From positions 1,601,890-1,623,053 of the forward strand of contig GG745333.1 in the NCBI GenBank assembly GCA_000151295.1: a stretch of 21,164 nucleotides of DNA, written 5' to 3'. The stretch is from Allomyces macrogynus ATCC 38327. Taxonomy: Eukaryota > Blastocladiomycota > Blastocladiomycetes > Blastocladiales > Blastocladiaceae. The notes under the pieces were generated by a model. It was not told where the DNA came from, searched no databases, and saw nothing but the letters and a program-made list of their open reading frames with translations. This document shows, piece after piece, positions 9,353-19,317 of this stretch; the stretch's first letter is position 1, and each line of letters starts with the position of its first letter. Position numbers and translations under genes: made by a program.

Positions 9353-10304
9353 TCATGGCGCGTGCTTGGTGAGCCACTGCAGCGTAATGTCGATGTTGAT
9401 CTGGTTCTTGGCCGAGACAGAGTAGCATGCGATTTCGCGCTGGCTGTAGCTTTTCAGCTCTCTAAAAGCGCCGCGGACGGGGTGGGTCAGTTGGCGCTTG
9501 ATTCGGCCAAGAAGTGGACGGCCGAAGAATGCGTACAGCGCGTCAATGACACCCTCGACCGTCAATGCATTCGGCAAGTCGTTCTTGTTGCCGAGTACGA
9601 GCAGCGGCACGTTCGACAACGTCGGCCGCTCCAGGAGGTTGCGCAGTTCCTGCTTGGCCGCCTCGAGCTTCCCGTGGTCGGCGCTATCGACGACAAATCT
9701 GGTCGGTGCGAGTGCGAGCGTGAGTGGGCGCGAACGACCACGATCGGCAGGAGCCGAAATATATACGGACACAATGGCGTTGACGTTGCGGCAGTACCGC
9801 TCCCACATGTTGCGGAACCTTGGTTGGCCACCAACGTCCCACAACTTCATCGTCACTTTGCCCTTGGTGATTTTGCGCATGTTGAACCCAACCGTTGGAA
9901 TCTAGGCGAAGAGACGGAGAGCGAGGTTGGTCGCGCGCATTCGGTCGGCCGTGGAAGCGCAAGAAGCACGACACCGGGGTGGTGCGCGCACGTGGGGGAC
10001 CGGGAGAGGCAATCATACCGTGTCCTCTGTGAACTCGCCCGACTAATCGAGGATTGAACAAGTCAGAAACGCGCCCACTTTCACAGCAAACCGTCGGCGT
10101 ACCGCAAAGACGTTGACGAGAGTGCTCTTGCCACTCGCTTGCAGTCCTACACACGTCGCGAAATCGGCCGTCAGGGCCTGCACTTGCACCGGCAAACAGG
10201 AGACGGGGGGCGGCAGCACACTTACCGACCAGTGTCACCTCCATTTCTTGTGTGAAGAAGAGTGACCGCAGCCAGTCGAGCAGCGACTTGAAAATCGACG
10301 ACAT
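9353..10304 (-). CDS. ARL8: ARL8 small GTPase (Arf-like, lysosome/vacuole)
   Basis: ARL8 recruits kinesin and tethering factors to lysosomal membranes. Six exons: 10304-10226, 10146-10103, 10042-10019, 9901-9771, 9698-9537 and 9461-9353. Introns are 79, 60, 117, 72 and 75 bp, and all phases agree, giving 182 residues (family about 186). Features in order: an N-terminal amphipathic helix ([16 protein letters not shown]) without Gly2, so no myristoylation, as in ARL8; P-loop GLQASGKS 27-34; switch I with Thr52 (IPTVGFN); WDVGGQ 70-75; the ARL8-diagnostic [11 protein letters not shown]; and NKNDLP for guanine recognition. The C-terminus matches ITLQWL. Introns 4 and 5 are stop-free multiples of three, so an unspliced reading would insert 24 and 25 residues into the G domain. 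One 24-nt exon encodes part of switch I. The gene is complete. Confidence 0.96.
9462..9536 (-). other. ARL8: In-frame, stop-free 75 bp intron in ARL8
   Basis: Donor CT|GTACGC, branch CTGAC, acceptor CTTTTAG|A. Splicing joins VIDAL to [10 protein letters not shown], matching family spacing. Retention would insert 25 residues. Confidence 0.88.
9699..9770 (-). other. ARL8: In-frame, stop-free 72 bp intron in ARL8
   Basis: Donor GT|GTCCGTAT and acceptor GACCAG|A. Splicing joins NAIV to FVVDSADHG as in the family. Left in, it adds 24 residues beside strand 4 without breaking the frame. Confidence 0.85.
10019..10042 (-). other. ARL8: 24-nt micro-exon of ARL8 (switch I region)
   Basis: Encodes SGEFTEDT, matching the residues that precede IPTVGFN in ARL8 proteins. 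Acceptor GATTAG with CTGAC upstream and donor GTATGA, phase 0 on both sides. Without it the switch I loop would be eight residues short. Confidence 0.88.
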
Positions 10305-11725
10305 GGCGGCGACGGCGAGGGGCAGGCGAAACGACGGCGAGGGGCAGGCGGTACGACGGTATCGAGGGTGCGGGCCGGGAGACGCTCAGTGAGCGCGATG
10401 CGCGGTTTTCGCGGAAAGCAGCGCGCGGCGGCGGTAGCAGCAGAGTTCCGGCTCGACGACGATCCGCAAGTCGGTCACGGTCGACGGGCGGGTGGCGCAC
10501 GCGGGGGTGGGTTGGCTGGCGCGCGCGACAAAGCAGTCTTCGCGGCGCGCACAGGTTTAAGATGAACGTGCGTCAACGGCGAGAAGACGACGCGGTGTCC
10601 GGCTCGGCGGTCACTGCAGCACGGGGGTCGAGCACTCGATGCAAGTGCTGGTCCGGGACGCGCGCGCAAGCTTTGGTTGCTCGTAGTGCACGTCGAGTTT
10701 TCCTCGTTTCAAGCTGGCGGTTGCGGGCGCGTTTCAAGTTGAAGCAGCGCAGGTAGTCAGCCGGGCGCGGTTTGCGGACGCAGCGGAGCGAATGCAGCGA
10801 GTTGCAGCGCGGTGGTGGTGGTGCGCGGGCCGGGAGCGTTGCAGCGCGAAGACGACGGCGATGGCGACAGCAGCAGGAGCCTGTTCGCGGAGGTTGGTGG
10901 AGAGGCGCAGTTCCTTGTCGAAAAGCGGTCGCAGTGGGTGGGCCTGGGAACTGTTCACAGCGGGGATCGAACGGAGGGTGTGCGCGAGGTGCGAAATTGT
11001 GGCGAAACAGGCGCGTATCGTAATCCCTTGCGAGATGAGTTGGCCACCCACCACGATCCCGACGGAAGATGGGATCGGCCAAGACGGTCTGGCGAACGGC
11101 TTGAGCGCCACGCCCCCGCATCCTGCATCGGCCGGCCACCGAAAGTGAAAACGCTTGGCGCTCCATCCATTTTGTCGGTCCCCGCCCGCACCAACACCGA
11201 CACGCCGGGTACGACGCGGCACCAACGCCCCGACCCGCCAAGCGCTGCGACAGCGAGGCCAACCTAACCGACGCGACTGGTCCGCGATCTCGCTTGTTGT
11301 CGACAGCCACCGGCGTTTCTTCCCAACTCTACACTCGATTGGCTCGCACGACAGGCCCTGGCCGACTATTTACCAGACCGACCCACCGACCCACGTCGTT
11401 GCCAGCGCGCGCACGCACGCTCGAGCGCTCATTCTCTCGTCGCGCAACGTCAAGGTGGATTCGAGCCGGTGCAGCAACCGGTCCCCGTTCAAGTCCCGAC
11501 TCCACACGCACAACTTCACCGCCAGCAACCTCCGCTCCGTTGGGAGCCCGTCAACGCCGATATTTATCGTGGGTAACGATGATATCCGCACCATTGCCTG
11601 CTCGCCGTGTCCCGCCACCGTCGCTGCCGCCAGCACCAAGGTGGAGGACCGCACCTGCGCGCGCTCCTGCAGCACCCGAAAAGAAGTACGCGCGCCCACG
11701 TCGACCACCATATACGCCAAGCACG
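10305..11725. other. Intergenic between divergent ARL8 and ferric-reductase-like gene
   Basis: About 1.4 kb between two divergent starts. Open frames occur on both strands (for example minus 11225-10734 and plus 10812-11267), but they are Arg/Ala/Pro-rich, antisense to each other and lack recognisable motifs. I read it as promoters and 5' leaders. No RNA gene or repeat family is seen. Confidence 0.45.
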
Positions 11726-14007
11726 ATGACCACCGTGGTCAAGGTCGCTTGCGTGCTCATCTCGGCGCTCGCATGCCTGCCAAGAGCGCTCGCGCACGGA
11801 CCACCCGGAAAGGGCGACTATGCCGCGTCGGCCGCCGTCATTCACGTCGGCCACGAGACCATGATGCTCATCACCATGGGCGTCTTGCTCGCGTTTGTGC
11901 TCGCGAGCGCGCTTGCGCGGCTCGCCGTGCACCACATCGCGCCGACCGCACACCACAGCGCACCGGGTCCGGCATGGCTGATGCGCGTCGTGCGGCTCGC
12001 GTATAACCACCCGAACCGCCGCGATCTGGCGCTCGCCGTGGTCGTCTACCTGCCGCTCGTATTGGTCGCGGCACTGAGCACGGACTACACGTACGACGTG
12101 ACGTATAACCGGTTTGCGTGGATCGCCGTCGCGCACTTGCTCGTCGCCACGCTCCTCTCGGGCCCCTTCTCTCCCGCGTGCCTGTTGCTCGCGCGACACC
12201 AGGTCCTGCGCTACCACGCCTTTTTCGCGCGCGCCGGCGCCGCGCTCGTCACGGTGCACATGGCGCTGCACCTCAATACGTGGGTCAGCTACGACGTGGT
12301 CCCGCAATTCCTATGGGGCCGACCCGTCATGGTCTTTGGGCTCGCCGCGTGGCTCGCGATTGCGACAATGGTCGTCACGTCCCTCCCGTGGCTGCGGAGC
12401 CGCGCCTATACGGTCTTTGTCGCCATCCACCACCTGATGTTCCTTGTCCTGATCGCGTTCTCGGTCATGCACCGGTCCGCGATGACGCCGTACGCCGTCA
12501 TCATGGCCTCGGCTGTCGTCGCGGGTAAGCTCGCGCTGGCCTACCAGGTCGTCCGTGGACCGCACGGATCGAAATCTTGATCGACGATCCGGCCGCCGCG
12601 GAAAGCCCCTGCACGCGCGGTCCCAGACGAGTCTGCACGCCGAGCAGTATCACCGTCGTGTCCGGTCCGCCGAGTCGATGACCGCCGCGACTAAAGTCAC
12701 GCGCACCCCTTCCATGGCGCGCACGCGTCGCGGCAGCTCCGGCCCACACGCGAAAGGCGTGCAGGCGCGACACTTGCGCCATTTACGGCACGCGAGCACG
12801 TCGTCCGTCCCGTCGAGCCACACGAGCTCGCACGATTCCCTGACCTTGCCGAATCTCCATTCGGCCGCGAACACGCCATTGTCGTCGACGACCGCCGCGG
12901 ACTCGGATTCGTCGGGGAGTCCCGTGCTCGTGCCGCGCGCGGACGCACACGTTGCAGCCGCAGTACCGTCGACACCACCCGGACGGTGTCCGCCAGCTGT
13001 CGTTCGTGTCCGGATCGTCCCCTCGGCATACTCGACGTCACTGCACTCGATCGCACCGCACCATACGCTGTACCTTGGCACCCCGCCCGTATCCACGTTC
13101 CACCCGTACTCGCCCCGGCGGATCCCGCGGCACGCGCCGGCCCACTTTGACGGTCGCGGTGGACCCGCCGCGCCGCTCCACCCGACGCCGTCGTTCCAGT
13201 CCCTCTCGGCGACATGGGACGCCGTGGAACTGATCGTCTCGGCCGACTCGGCGTTCGCGAAACAGCACTTGCTCCCACACGCCGTACCGAGCGATCTGCC
13301 CGCGGCCGCGGGACCCCGGAGGGGCAGTATCGGGTCTGGCCGACGGCGGTCGGACTCGTTGGAAACGGCGGCCTCGTACGCGACGACGATTGCCGCGGCA
13401 TCCGCCGCGAACCCGGCGGGATTGGCCGTCGTGGTTCCGTGGACGGTGGTGGCCCCGCTGCCCGTGGAAAAGTTTGCTCGCGTCGTGTTTGTCGCTGGTG
13501 GGACGGGGATCGCGAGCGTCTTGGCATGGCTCGAGCGGTGGGCGGCGATGCCACCGGCGTCGTCACTCGCGCGGCACCTAGATACCCCGCCGCTCAAGGA
13601 GTTGGATGACATTGAGCTGGGCGGCGGGAAGCGCGTCAGACGCGTGCCGAGGGAGATTATGGTCGTCTGGTTCGTGGCCAAGGAACATGATGCGGCGTGG
13701 GTCGATTCGGCCGCGTGGATGGCGAGGGTGCCGGAATTGGTGTGGAAAACGGTCGTCACGCGAGATGCGGATGCGGCCCCCGCGAGTGAGGGTGAGCGTA
13801 TGGCGAGGGTCATGAGGGAGGTGCCGTCGAGTGCGCCGGGCACGCTTGGGATTGGTGCGATTTCATCTGCTCAACACTTCCTCGCTTGCCAACGACGTAT
13901 GCTGATAACCGTTCCGCTCTCTAGTCTCGGGACCCGTCGGCCTCGTGCGCGCCGTGCAGGCACTCGACCGCGACTGGTGGCTGCACGCAGAGCCATTCGC
14001 ATGGTGA
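11726..14007 (+). CDS. Ferric-chelate reductase-like flavocytochrome (FRE/NOX superfamily)
   Basis: Transmembrane electron transfer from cytosolic NAD(P)H via FAD and two hemes to an outside acceptor, likely ferric iron. ATG 11726 begins a signal peptide (to about Ala23). Several membrane helices follow; heme-ligand pairs are spaced 14 residues apart in two helices, His164/His178 and His235/His249. FAD motif HPYS is at 402-405, nucleotide motif GGTGIAS at 534-540, and a GPVGL motif with C-terminal AEPFAW is in the last exon. Model: exons 11726-12524, 12697-13854 and 13925-14007 (679 residues). The last intron (GTGCGA...CTCTCTAG, 70 bp) is secure. The first (GTAAGC...CTAAAG, 172 bp) is in phase and has ATGAC before the acceptor, but it trims the final helix; a frame slip near 12550 is the alternative. 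A Ser/Thr-rich insert precedes the FAD domain. No EF-hands, so a reductase is favoured over a calcium-regulated NOX. Confidence 0.85.
13855..13924 (+). other. Last intron of the ferric-reductase-like gene (70 bp)
   Basis: Donor G|GTGCGA, branch-like GCTGATAAC, acceptor CGCTCTCTAG|TC. Joining gives GIVSGPVGLVRAV, the conserved C-terminal nucleotide-binding motif. Confidence 0.9.
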
Positions 14008-14134
14008 GGCACGCCCGGACGCGGCAGTAGCAGCCCTGGAGTGTGCTTTTCCCTGTCTTCCCTTTTTTGGCTTGTCGCCACAAATGTACAAATTGTAGAC
14101 TTGTTCCGCCATCTCCTTTTTCTCTCACAAATCA

Positions 14135-14708
14135 TCATGCCGCATCAAAAATGACCTGCGCAAGGACTGACGGAAACCGGTCTTTCGCCTGTGCCGGGAA
14201 CGGGACGAGGGTGATGTGGTGGACCGCCGCGAGCGCCTGGTCGAGGGATCTACACGTCGCACGTCGCACGCACGGTCAGTTACGTTACGCTCCAATTGGT
14301 ATCGAGCGTGGACTCCGCAACGTACTCAGGCTCGCACGACACCAAGTGCCCCCTGAGGTGCAACTCCAACGCCAACTCCCGCTGATGGTTATCCATCAGT
14401 GCGCCATTCACGACCGCGACCAATTTCCTCTCTCCACCGGGCGCGCGCAGGGCTTCCAGTAGGCACCCAGCGCCAGCATGCGTCACGACCAAATGTGCGC
14501 GCTCGACTTCATCGGTCAAGGAGGGAGCGTAAGCGAAAGTGCGCACGGAGAGGGGTGCGTTGGATGGGATGGTGGGTTCGTATGTGCCCGCTTGGATCAG
14601 AAGGGAGGTGTAACCAAGTTTGGCGAGTTGGGTCAAGGTTGGTGGAGAGAGGACGGCGTCGACGAGCGAAGGGAAGGTCGTGGTGCCGACCGTCACGAAG
14701 ACGTGCAT
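14135..14708 (-). CDS. ALG13: UDP-GlcNAc transferase subunit ALG13
   Basis: Catalytic partner of membrane-bound Alg14; together they add the second GlcNAc to dolichol-PP-GlcNAc on the cytosolic face of the ER during N-glycan assembly. The start is ATG 14708 (MHVFVTVGTTTF); the open frame upstream of it is not conserved. Exons 14708-14326 and 14249-14135 flank a 76 bp intron (GTACGT, CTGAC, GTGTAG) and give 165 residues, at the short end of the family. Family motifs: GTTTFPSLV near the N-terminus, VVTHAGAGCLLEAL, and LMDNHQRELALEL; after splicing CEPE|SLDQAL leads to the conserved VPFP near the end. It lies tail-to-tail with the reductase gene, with 127 bp between stop codons, so the 3' ends may overlap. 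There is no membrane helix, as expected. Confidence 0.95.
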
Positions 14709-14945
14709 CGTGTGGTGGAGCGCGGAGTGCGGCGAGTCTCGCGGGTGCGGGAACGAGGTGAGGGAGAAACAGGGAATAATTGATCGAAAGTGGACGTTGA
14801 GGACGAGTTTGAACAGAACGCGCGACGCGGTCACGTCGCGGTGACAGAATCCATGTTCTCCTTACGGGCAAACACGGAGCTGGCAAGAGCATGTGAATAA
14901 TTACAACAAGCACGCCGTCACTCACTCTCGCACCAGTATCTTCGT

Positions 14946-15954
14946 TTAGTACAGCTTGAGGTGCTTGGTGACCTGGTCGATAATCTCGACAGGGCCCGGG
15001 CCAATCGCCAGGACCGTGCGTGACCCGGCGGCGATTTGCGTGCGCCCAGCGTCGCGAATCGACTTGGCCGAGAGCGAGAGCGACTGCGCGAGGGCCTCGA
15101 GCTCGAGCCTAAGGTCCTCGTGGTCAGCGTCGTGCTGGGCGAGGTGCACGATTCAAGGAATCAGGAACACGAACATTTCGTCTTCGGAGTTGACCTTGAG
15201 CGCGACCTTGGCCTGGCCAGTGTACTCCCACGCCTCGGCGAGCTGGCGGAGACGCGTGAGCGCATGCTGAATGTTCGGATCCAAGGGCGGAGGGTACCTT
15301 GGGGTTGTGGCGGACGCAGTGCTTGTAGGCGGCGAGGCACGCGTGGCAGCACTACGCAGGCCGGTGTGAGCGAGTGAGCGGCGCGACCATCGAGGACAGG
15401 CACGCTGGATCGGCGCGCTGGCATACCTGGGCCGCGACCTTGCCCTTGGTCATGCCGAGGTCGTTGCGAACGACGAGCACCTGTGGGTGGATGAACGGGA
15501 TGAGACTTATGGGTCGCAGACGGCGTGGCGCTTGTTAAACTCGCGCACCATCTTGAAGTCACTGTACTTGCGCGCGTCAATGACGGGCGCGCTGCCATCC
15601 TGGATCCGCCGCGTGCAGCCGAGTCAGTGCATGATGCCAGGCGGGTCCATTCGTCTCGCACTGTCTGATCGAAAACTGTACTGCTGGTGCATCATCATCG
15701 CTCGACGCGTCGGATTCGGCATCGCTGTCCTCGGCGCTGCTGCTACTTTCATGGTTTGACGTGCTCTTGTCGTGCTTGGGTCGGGCGGCCGTGGCGCTGA
15801 TTGCTGCCTGGACCGATTGCGTGCGGCCGGCAACAAGCCAGGCGCCGAGTGTGCCCGAGACGAGCGCGGTGGCCAAGATCTGGGCCGAGTGCCAGACGGC
15901 AGCCGGGTCGCCGCGCAACAGGTCAGTGGCAAATGACTTGACGGCTTGCAGCAT
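14946..15954 (-). CDS. PTRH2: Peptidyl-tRNA hydrolase 2 (PTH2 family, membrane-anchored)
   Basis: Hydrolyses peptidyl-tRNA released from stalled ribosomes; animal PTRH2 is mitochondrial and pro-apoptotic (Bit1). Six exons: 15954-15682, 15599-15549, 15480-15427, 15351-15298, 15242-15169 and 15108-14946; introns are 82, 68, 75, 55 and 60 bp; all phases agree, 222 residues. The N-terminal exon has a hydrophobic helix (about 25-42) followed by a Ser/Asp/Glu-rich linker, the layout of the anchored eukaryotic form. The catalytic domain shows [66 protein letters not shown], and ends [13 protein letters not shown] with the invariant final Tyr. The fifth intron has a competing splice pair (GTGTTC with CACGAG) that would change the loop by two residues; the chosen pair keeps family spacing. 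Confidence 0.95.
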
Positions 15955-16721
15955 GGCACGCGGTTCGAGTCCGACTTATCTGCGGCGATGCTGGCAGGAC
16001 TAGCAGCCACTCGCAGCCAGTGCGATGTGTTGAAGGCCGCTGGTGGCCGCCGTTCGGTCGCAGGCGCGGTGTGTGAGGTGGATGCGGCGGACGCGGTGGA
16101 GACTGCCACGTGGGGGAGACGTCAGAAGGATCGGCAGACACCGCACGCAGGCAGGTTCCTGGCTTTGGTGAACAGAGGTTGTGCGCCGCGCAGCCACACT
16201 TCAAGCCGCACCACCGCACCGCAGCCGAGCGCCATGCACAACCCAAGCGCGAGCCATGAGCCCGGCGCTGGCACGATCAAGAGCTTCTTCTTGATGACTT
16301 TGCGTGCGCACCACCACCACCAGCATCAAGCACCAGCTCCACGTCGCGCTGCACGAATTTGACCCGGGGCCGGCACCCAGCGGCGGACCCGAACTTTGCT
16401 TGCAAGCTTGCGCACCCTCCTTTCCGCGCGCGCCAATGCTGCGCCAACGCGGCCACCAGCCTGCGCCCGCCTTCGCCCACCTTCTCCGCGCGGCAACCGC
16501 TCCGACCGCTTGGCGAGTCTCTTGATTGAACCGCGAGCGAAGCATGGCTTCGATTCCACTCTCTTCGCTCGCCATTCGTCGTCTCGGGCCTGACCAGCAG
16601 CCCGACACGCCCTCATCCGGCCAACACCCTCGTCCAACTCGAACTCGCCGAGCCCCACCACGCACCGGGCACCAGCAGCAACCCTGCTAGCGCCAAACCC
16701 ACGCGCCCGACCTCGGGGCTC
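15955..16721. other. Divergent promoter region, PTRH2 / beta-trefoil gene
   Basis: 767 bp between two divergent ATGs. Open frames here are Arg/Pro/Ser-rich shadows without recognisable domains. No TATA box, repeat family or RNA gene is apparent. Confidence 0.45.
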
Positions 16722-19043
16722 ATGTCCTCGCTCGCGCTGCCGTCTATCCTCGACAACGCCACGCCACAACAGCAACAGCAGCAACCCCGCGCTCCGACCG
16801 GTCCCTCGCCTCCCGCCGCCATGTCGTCTGCCCCCGCCGTCGCCCCCGCTGCCGCGCCAGGTGGCCCCGCAGGGCCTTCGCCCCCTGCTCCCGCACCCAA
16901 CGGCGCCCCCGCAGCTCCCGCAGCTCCCGGCACGACCTCGCCCGACGCACCGGGCGCGCCCGTGCGGCGACGCACGATGCAGCAGAACCCGGCCGCGATC
17001 GCCGCCTCGCGCGCGTCCATGGCGGGCATCCCCGTCACGGGCACGCGGCCCGTGTTTGTGCTGAATGCCTGGAAACAGTACCTGTTTGTGGCCAAGCCGA
17101 CCGTGCCAGCGTCCGAGGGCGCCTACATGTTTGTGGATAAGATGGCGCCGATGCGCACCGTGTTCTCGCTGCTCAAGTACGCGCCGGGCCAGGCGCCCGT
17201 GGTCGTGTTGAATGTCGAGTCGGGACTGAAGGTGCTGCTGCGGTTCGGGTCGCCGCCGCGGTATGTGGGCACGGAACAGGATGGCGTGTTGAAGGTGGTC
17301 ACGACGCCGAACTCGTTTTGTGTCTGGACGATGCAGGTACGCTCAGGGGTGGTGCCGCTCTGATGTGGACGATAAACATGAAAGTGTGCTGACTCAGGTC
17401 GTTGGAACCATGTAGGCGTTTGAAGGCGGCTTCTTCTCGCTCACGCACCCGACCAAGCAACTGCTCGTCGTACAAGACGGCAAACTCGCGCTCGGCCCCG
17501 CCGACGCCGGGTGGGAGAAAATGTTCACTGTCGAGCCCGTGCCGACGGCGCGTCCGCCCGTCCCGCCACCGCCCATGATGGCCGCGCCCCCGCCCGCCAT
17601 GCAGCGCGCGATCGGCGCCATGGATCCGGCGCGCCAGCCGCTCCTCTCGTCCGCCGCATCGATCGGGCCCGCCTCGGTCGTCGCGTCCTCGACCGTCGTC
17701 AACGGCACCCCCATGCCCCCGCGTCCACCGGGCCCGCCCGGGTTCGGCGCACCGGGATCCTCGGTCGGGATTGGCGGGAGTATGGTCGGGACCCCCACAC
17801 CACCGACGCCAGGGATGATGATGGCGCCGCCGCTCATGGGCGGATTGGCCATGGGGATGACGGGCGGTGCCGGCCCCGCGCCAGTGATCAAGGGCCCGGC
17901 CCGTGCGCCTGGCGCGCCGTCGGCGAATTTGACGCAGTCCGTGGGGATCAAGGATATCAAGGACCGGTACTTGACGCGGTCGACGAAAGACGGGATCCCG
18001 TACGCGTTTATCAAGCTCGACGTGCAGAAGGATCCCATGCGCGTGCTGTATTTCAATGTGCATTTGGTCACCGACACGAAGGTGTACCAGACGGCCGCGT
18101 TTGATTTGAATGCGGGGCATCACCAGAAATTGGCGTTGCAGTGCGCCGACTCGGAATTGTATTTGGGCGTGAACTTGTCGTCCAAGCAGCTCGAAGAGTC
18201 GGAACAGGTCGAGCAGGCGACGGTCTGGGAGTTTGTCAAGCTCGCGCACCACGCGCTCGCGTTCTCGTTGTTGCATGTGGCCACGAACCAGATGCTCACG
18301 GCGGATCCGAAGACGGGGGCACTGCAGCTCGTGCAGCGCGGGTCGCCCGCGGGGAACAAGTCGTTGCTGCACCAGGCGTTTGTGCTGCATATGCCGATTA
18401 ACCTCGTGCAGGCCGTGCAGGCGCAGCAGGCGCCGCATATGCCGTGGATTGCGAAAGCGATGCCGTATATTTCGGCCGTTGGTGCGTTGTTGACTGAATG
18501 CTGATTGCCGCGCTGCATTACTTTGACTCAATGCACACCTTCATCCGCAACGTAGGTGCTCTCGGTGGTGTCGTGACCGGTGCCGCACTCGTCGCGAACA
18601 TCATGAAATCGTCGTCGGCGTCGTCGGCAGCATCAGCCACGGCCACCCACCCGGTGACCCCCGTGACCCCCGCTGCCGGCCCGACCGCGACCGCGACCCC
18701 CACGGCGACCGCGACCCCCACAGCGACCGCCACACCTGCGGCCACACCCACCGGGACCATGACTGAGGCACCGGCCAATGCCAACCACCTCGTCGACGCG
18801 ACGGGTGGGGCCACGTCGGGCCACTTTGACGTGGATGCGGCCGCGCGCGACCTGGGATTGAAGGACCTCCACGACGACGGATGGGGTGTCGGAAACGGAG
18901 CCGATTTTGCGACAACGTATGCGACAATCGCGCGTGGTGATCATGGGCCGGTGGATCACGCGGGGATGGACGAGTTGGGGTTGGCCGTGGATGACCATGG
19001 GCATGTCGTGGGCGGCGCGTTTGATCATGGGCACTTCGAGTAG
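16722..19043 (+). CDS. Putative two-lobed beta-trefoil-like protein with glycine-zipper helix and Asp/His/Gly tail
   Basis: Not a recognised family. Three exons, 16722-17336, 17416-18481 and 18556-19043; introns 79 bp (GTACGC, CTGAC, ATGTAG) and 74 bp (GTGCGT...CGTAG); phases agree, 722 residues. The N-terminal 100 residues are Pro/Ala/Gln-rich. Residues 108-245 and 395-532 are beta-rich repeats with aromatic and Gly spacing typical of beta-trefoil (fascin/ricin-B-like) folds, e.g. NSFCVWTMQAFEGGFFSL and ATVWEFVKLAHHALAFSLL. A Pro/Gly/Met-rich linker (246-375) separates them. Residues 556-577 are a hydrophobic helix with a glycine zipper (GALGGVVTGAALVA). A Thr-Ala-Thr-Pro repeat and a tail rich in Asp, His and Gly (DHGHVVGGAFDHGHFE) follow. 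The last exon alone has an ATG, but splicing joins ISAVG to ALGG, so I treat it as one gene. The trefoil call is inference. Confidence 0.7.
18482..18555 (+). other. Intron joining trefoil region to glycine-zipper helix (74 bp)
   Basis: Donor G|GTGCGT, branch-like GCTGATTG, acceptor AACGTAG|GT. Phase 1 on both sides; it removes the TGA at 18502-18504 and an ATG at 18531 that would otherwise suggest a second gene only 26 bp downstream. Confidence 0.75.
18690..18743 (+). repeat. 18-bp tandem repeat encoding Thr-Ala-Thr-Pro units
   Basis: Three copies of an 18-bp unit (ACCGCGACCCCCACGGCG, with changes accumulating in the third). In frame they encode TATPTA-type repeats just after the glycine-zipper helix. 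Degenerate related sequence extends a little on each side. Confidence 0.85.
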
Positions 19044-19317
19044 GAGGAGGGGGGTGCCAGTCGGTAGTGTCGCGCGTGGGCGTGCGCGCGCAGATTGCAT
19101 TTTGTACAGCGCATTTCGGTTGGCTTTTTTTGGTCTTGGTCGTGTTGCTTTTAATTACGCCGTTTGGTTTGTTTTGCCGTGTCGTTTAATGGCACGATCA
19201 TCTACACTGCCTCCTTTCTTCATTGCAAGTCGTCGCGTCGGTCAGATGAAATGATTTTTGCTGACTTGTGCGTTTGGACCAACCGCCGACAACCATTTGA
19301 GCAAATCATCATTCTAT

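Noticed and set aside
9353..9880. Start of ARL8 at the internal Met of MRKITKGKV
   Set aside because: That Met lies inside switch I; the P-loop and N-terminal helix are found in three upstream exons.
10734..11225. Minus-strand frame upstream of ARL8
   Set aside because: No recognisable motif, overlaps several equally long frames on both strands, and lies in a divergent promoter region.
12650..13843. 397-residue minus-strand open frame
   Set aside because: Antisense to the FAD/NAD domains of the reductase, whose HPYS, GGTGIAS and GPVGL motifs fix the coding strand.
17299..18531. 410-residue minus-strand open frame
   Set aside because: It is antisense to the trefoil-like gene, Arg/His/Gly-rich and without motifs; the plus strand has phased introns and coherent domains.
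18498..19043. Separate 181-residue gene after the trefoil gene
   Set aside because: Its usable ATG lies only 26 bp after the apparent stop. A phase-consistent GT-AG intron (18482-18555) joins it to the upstream exons.
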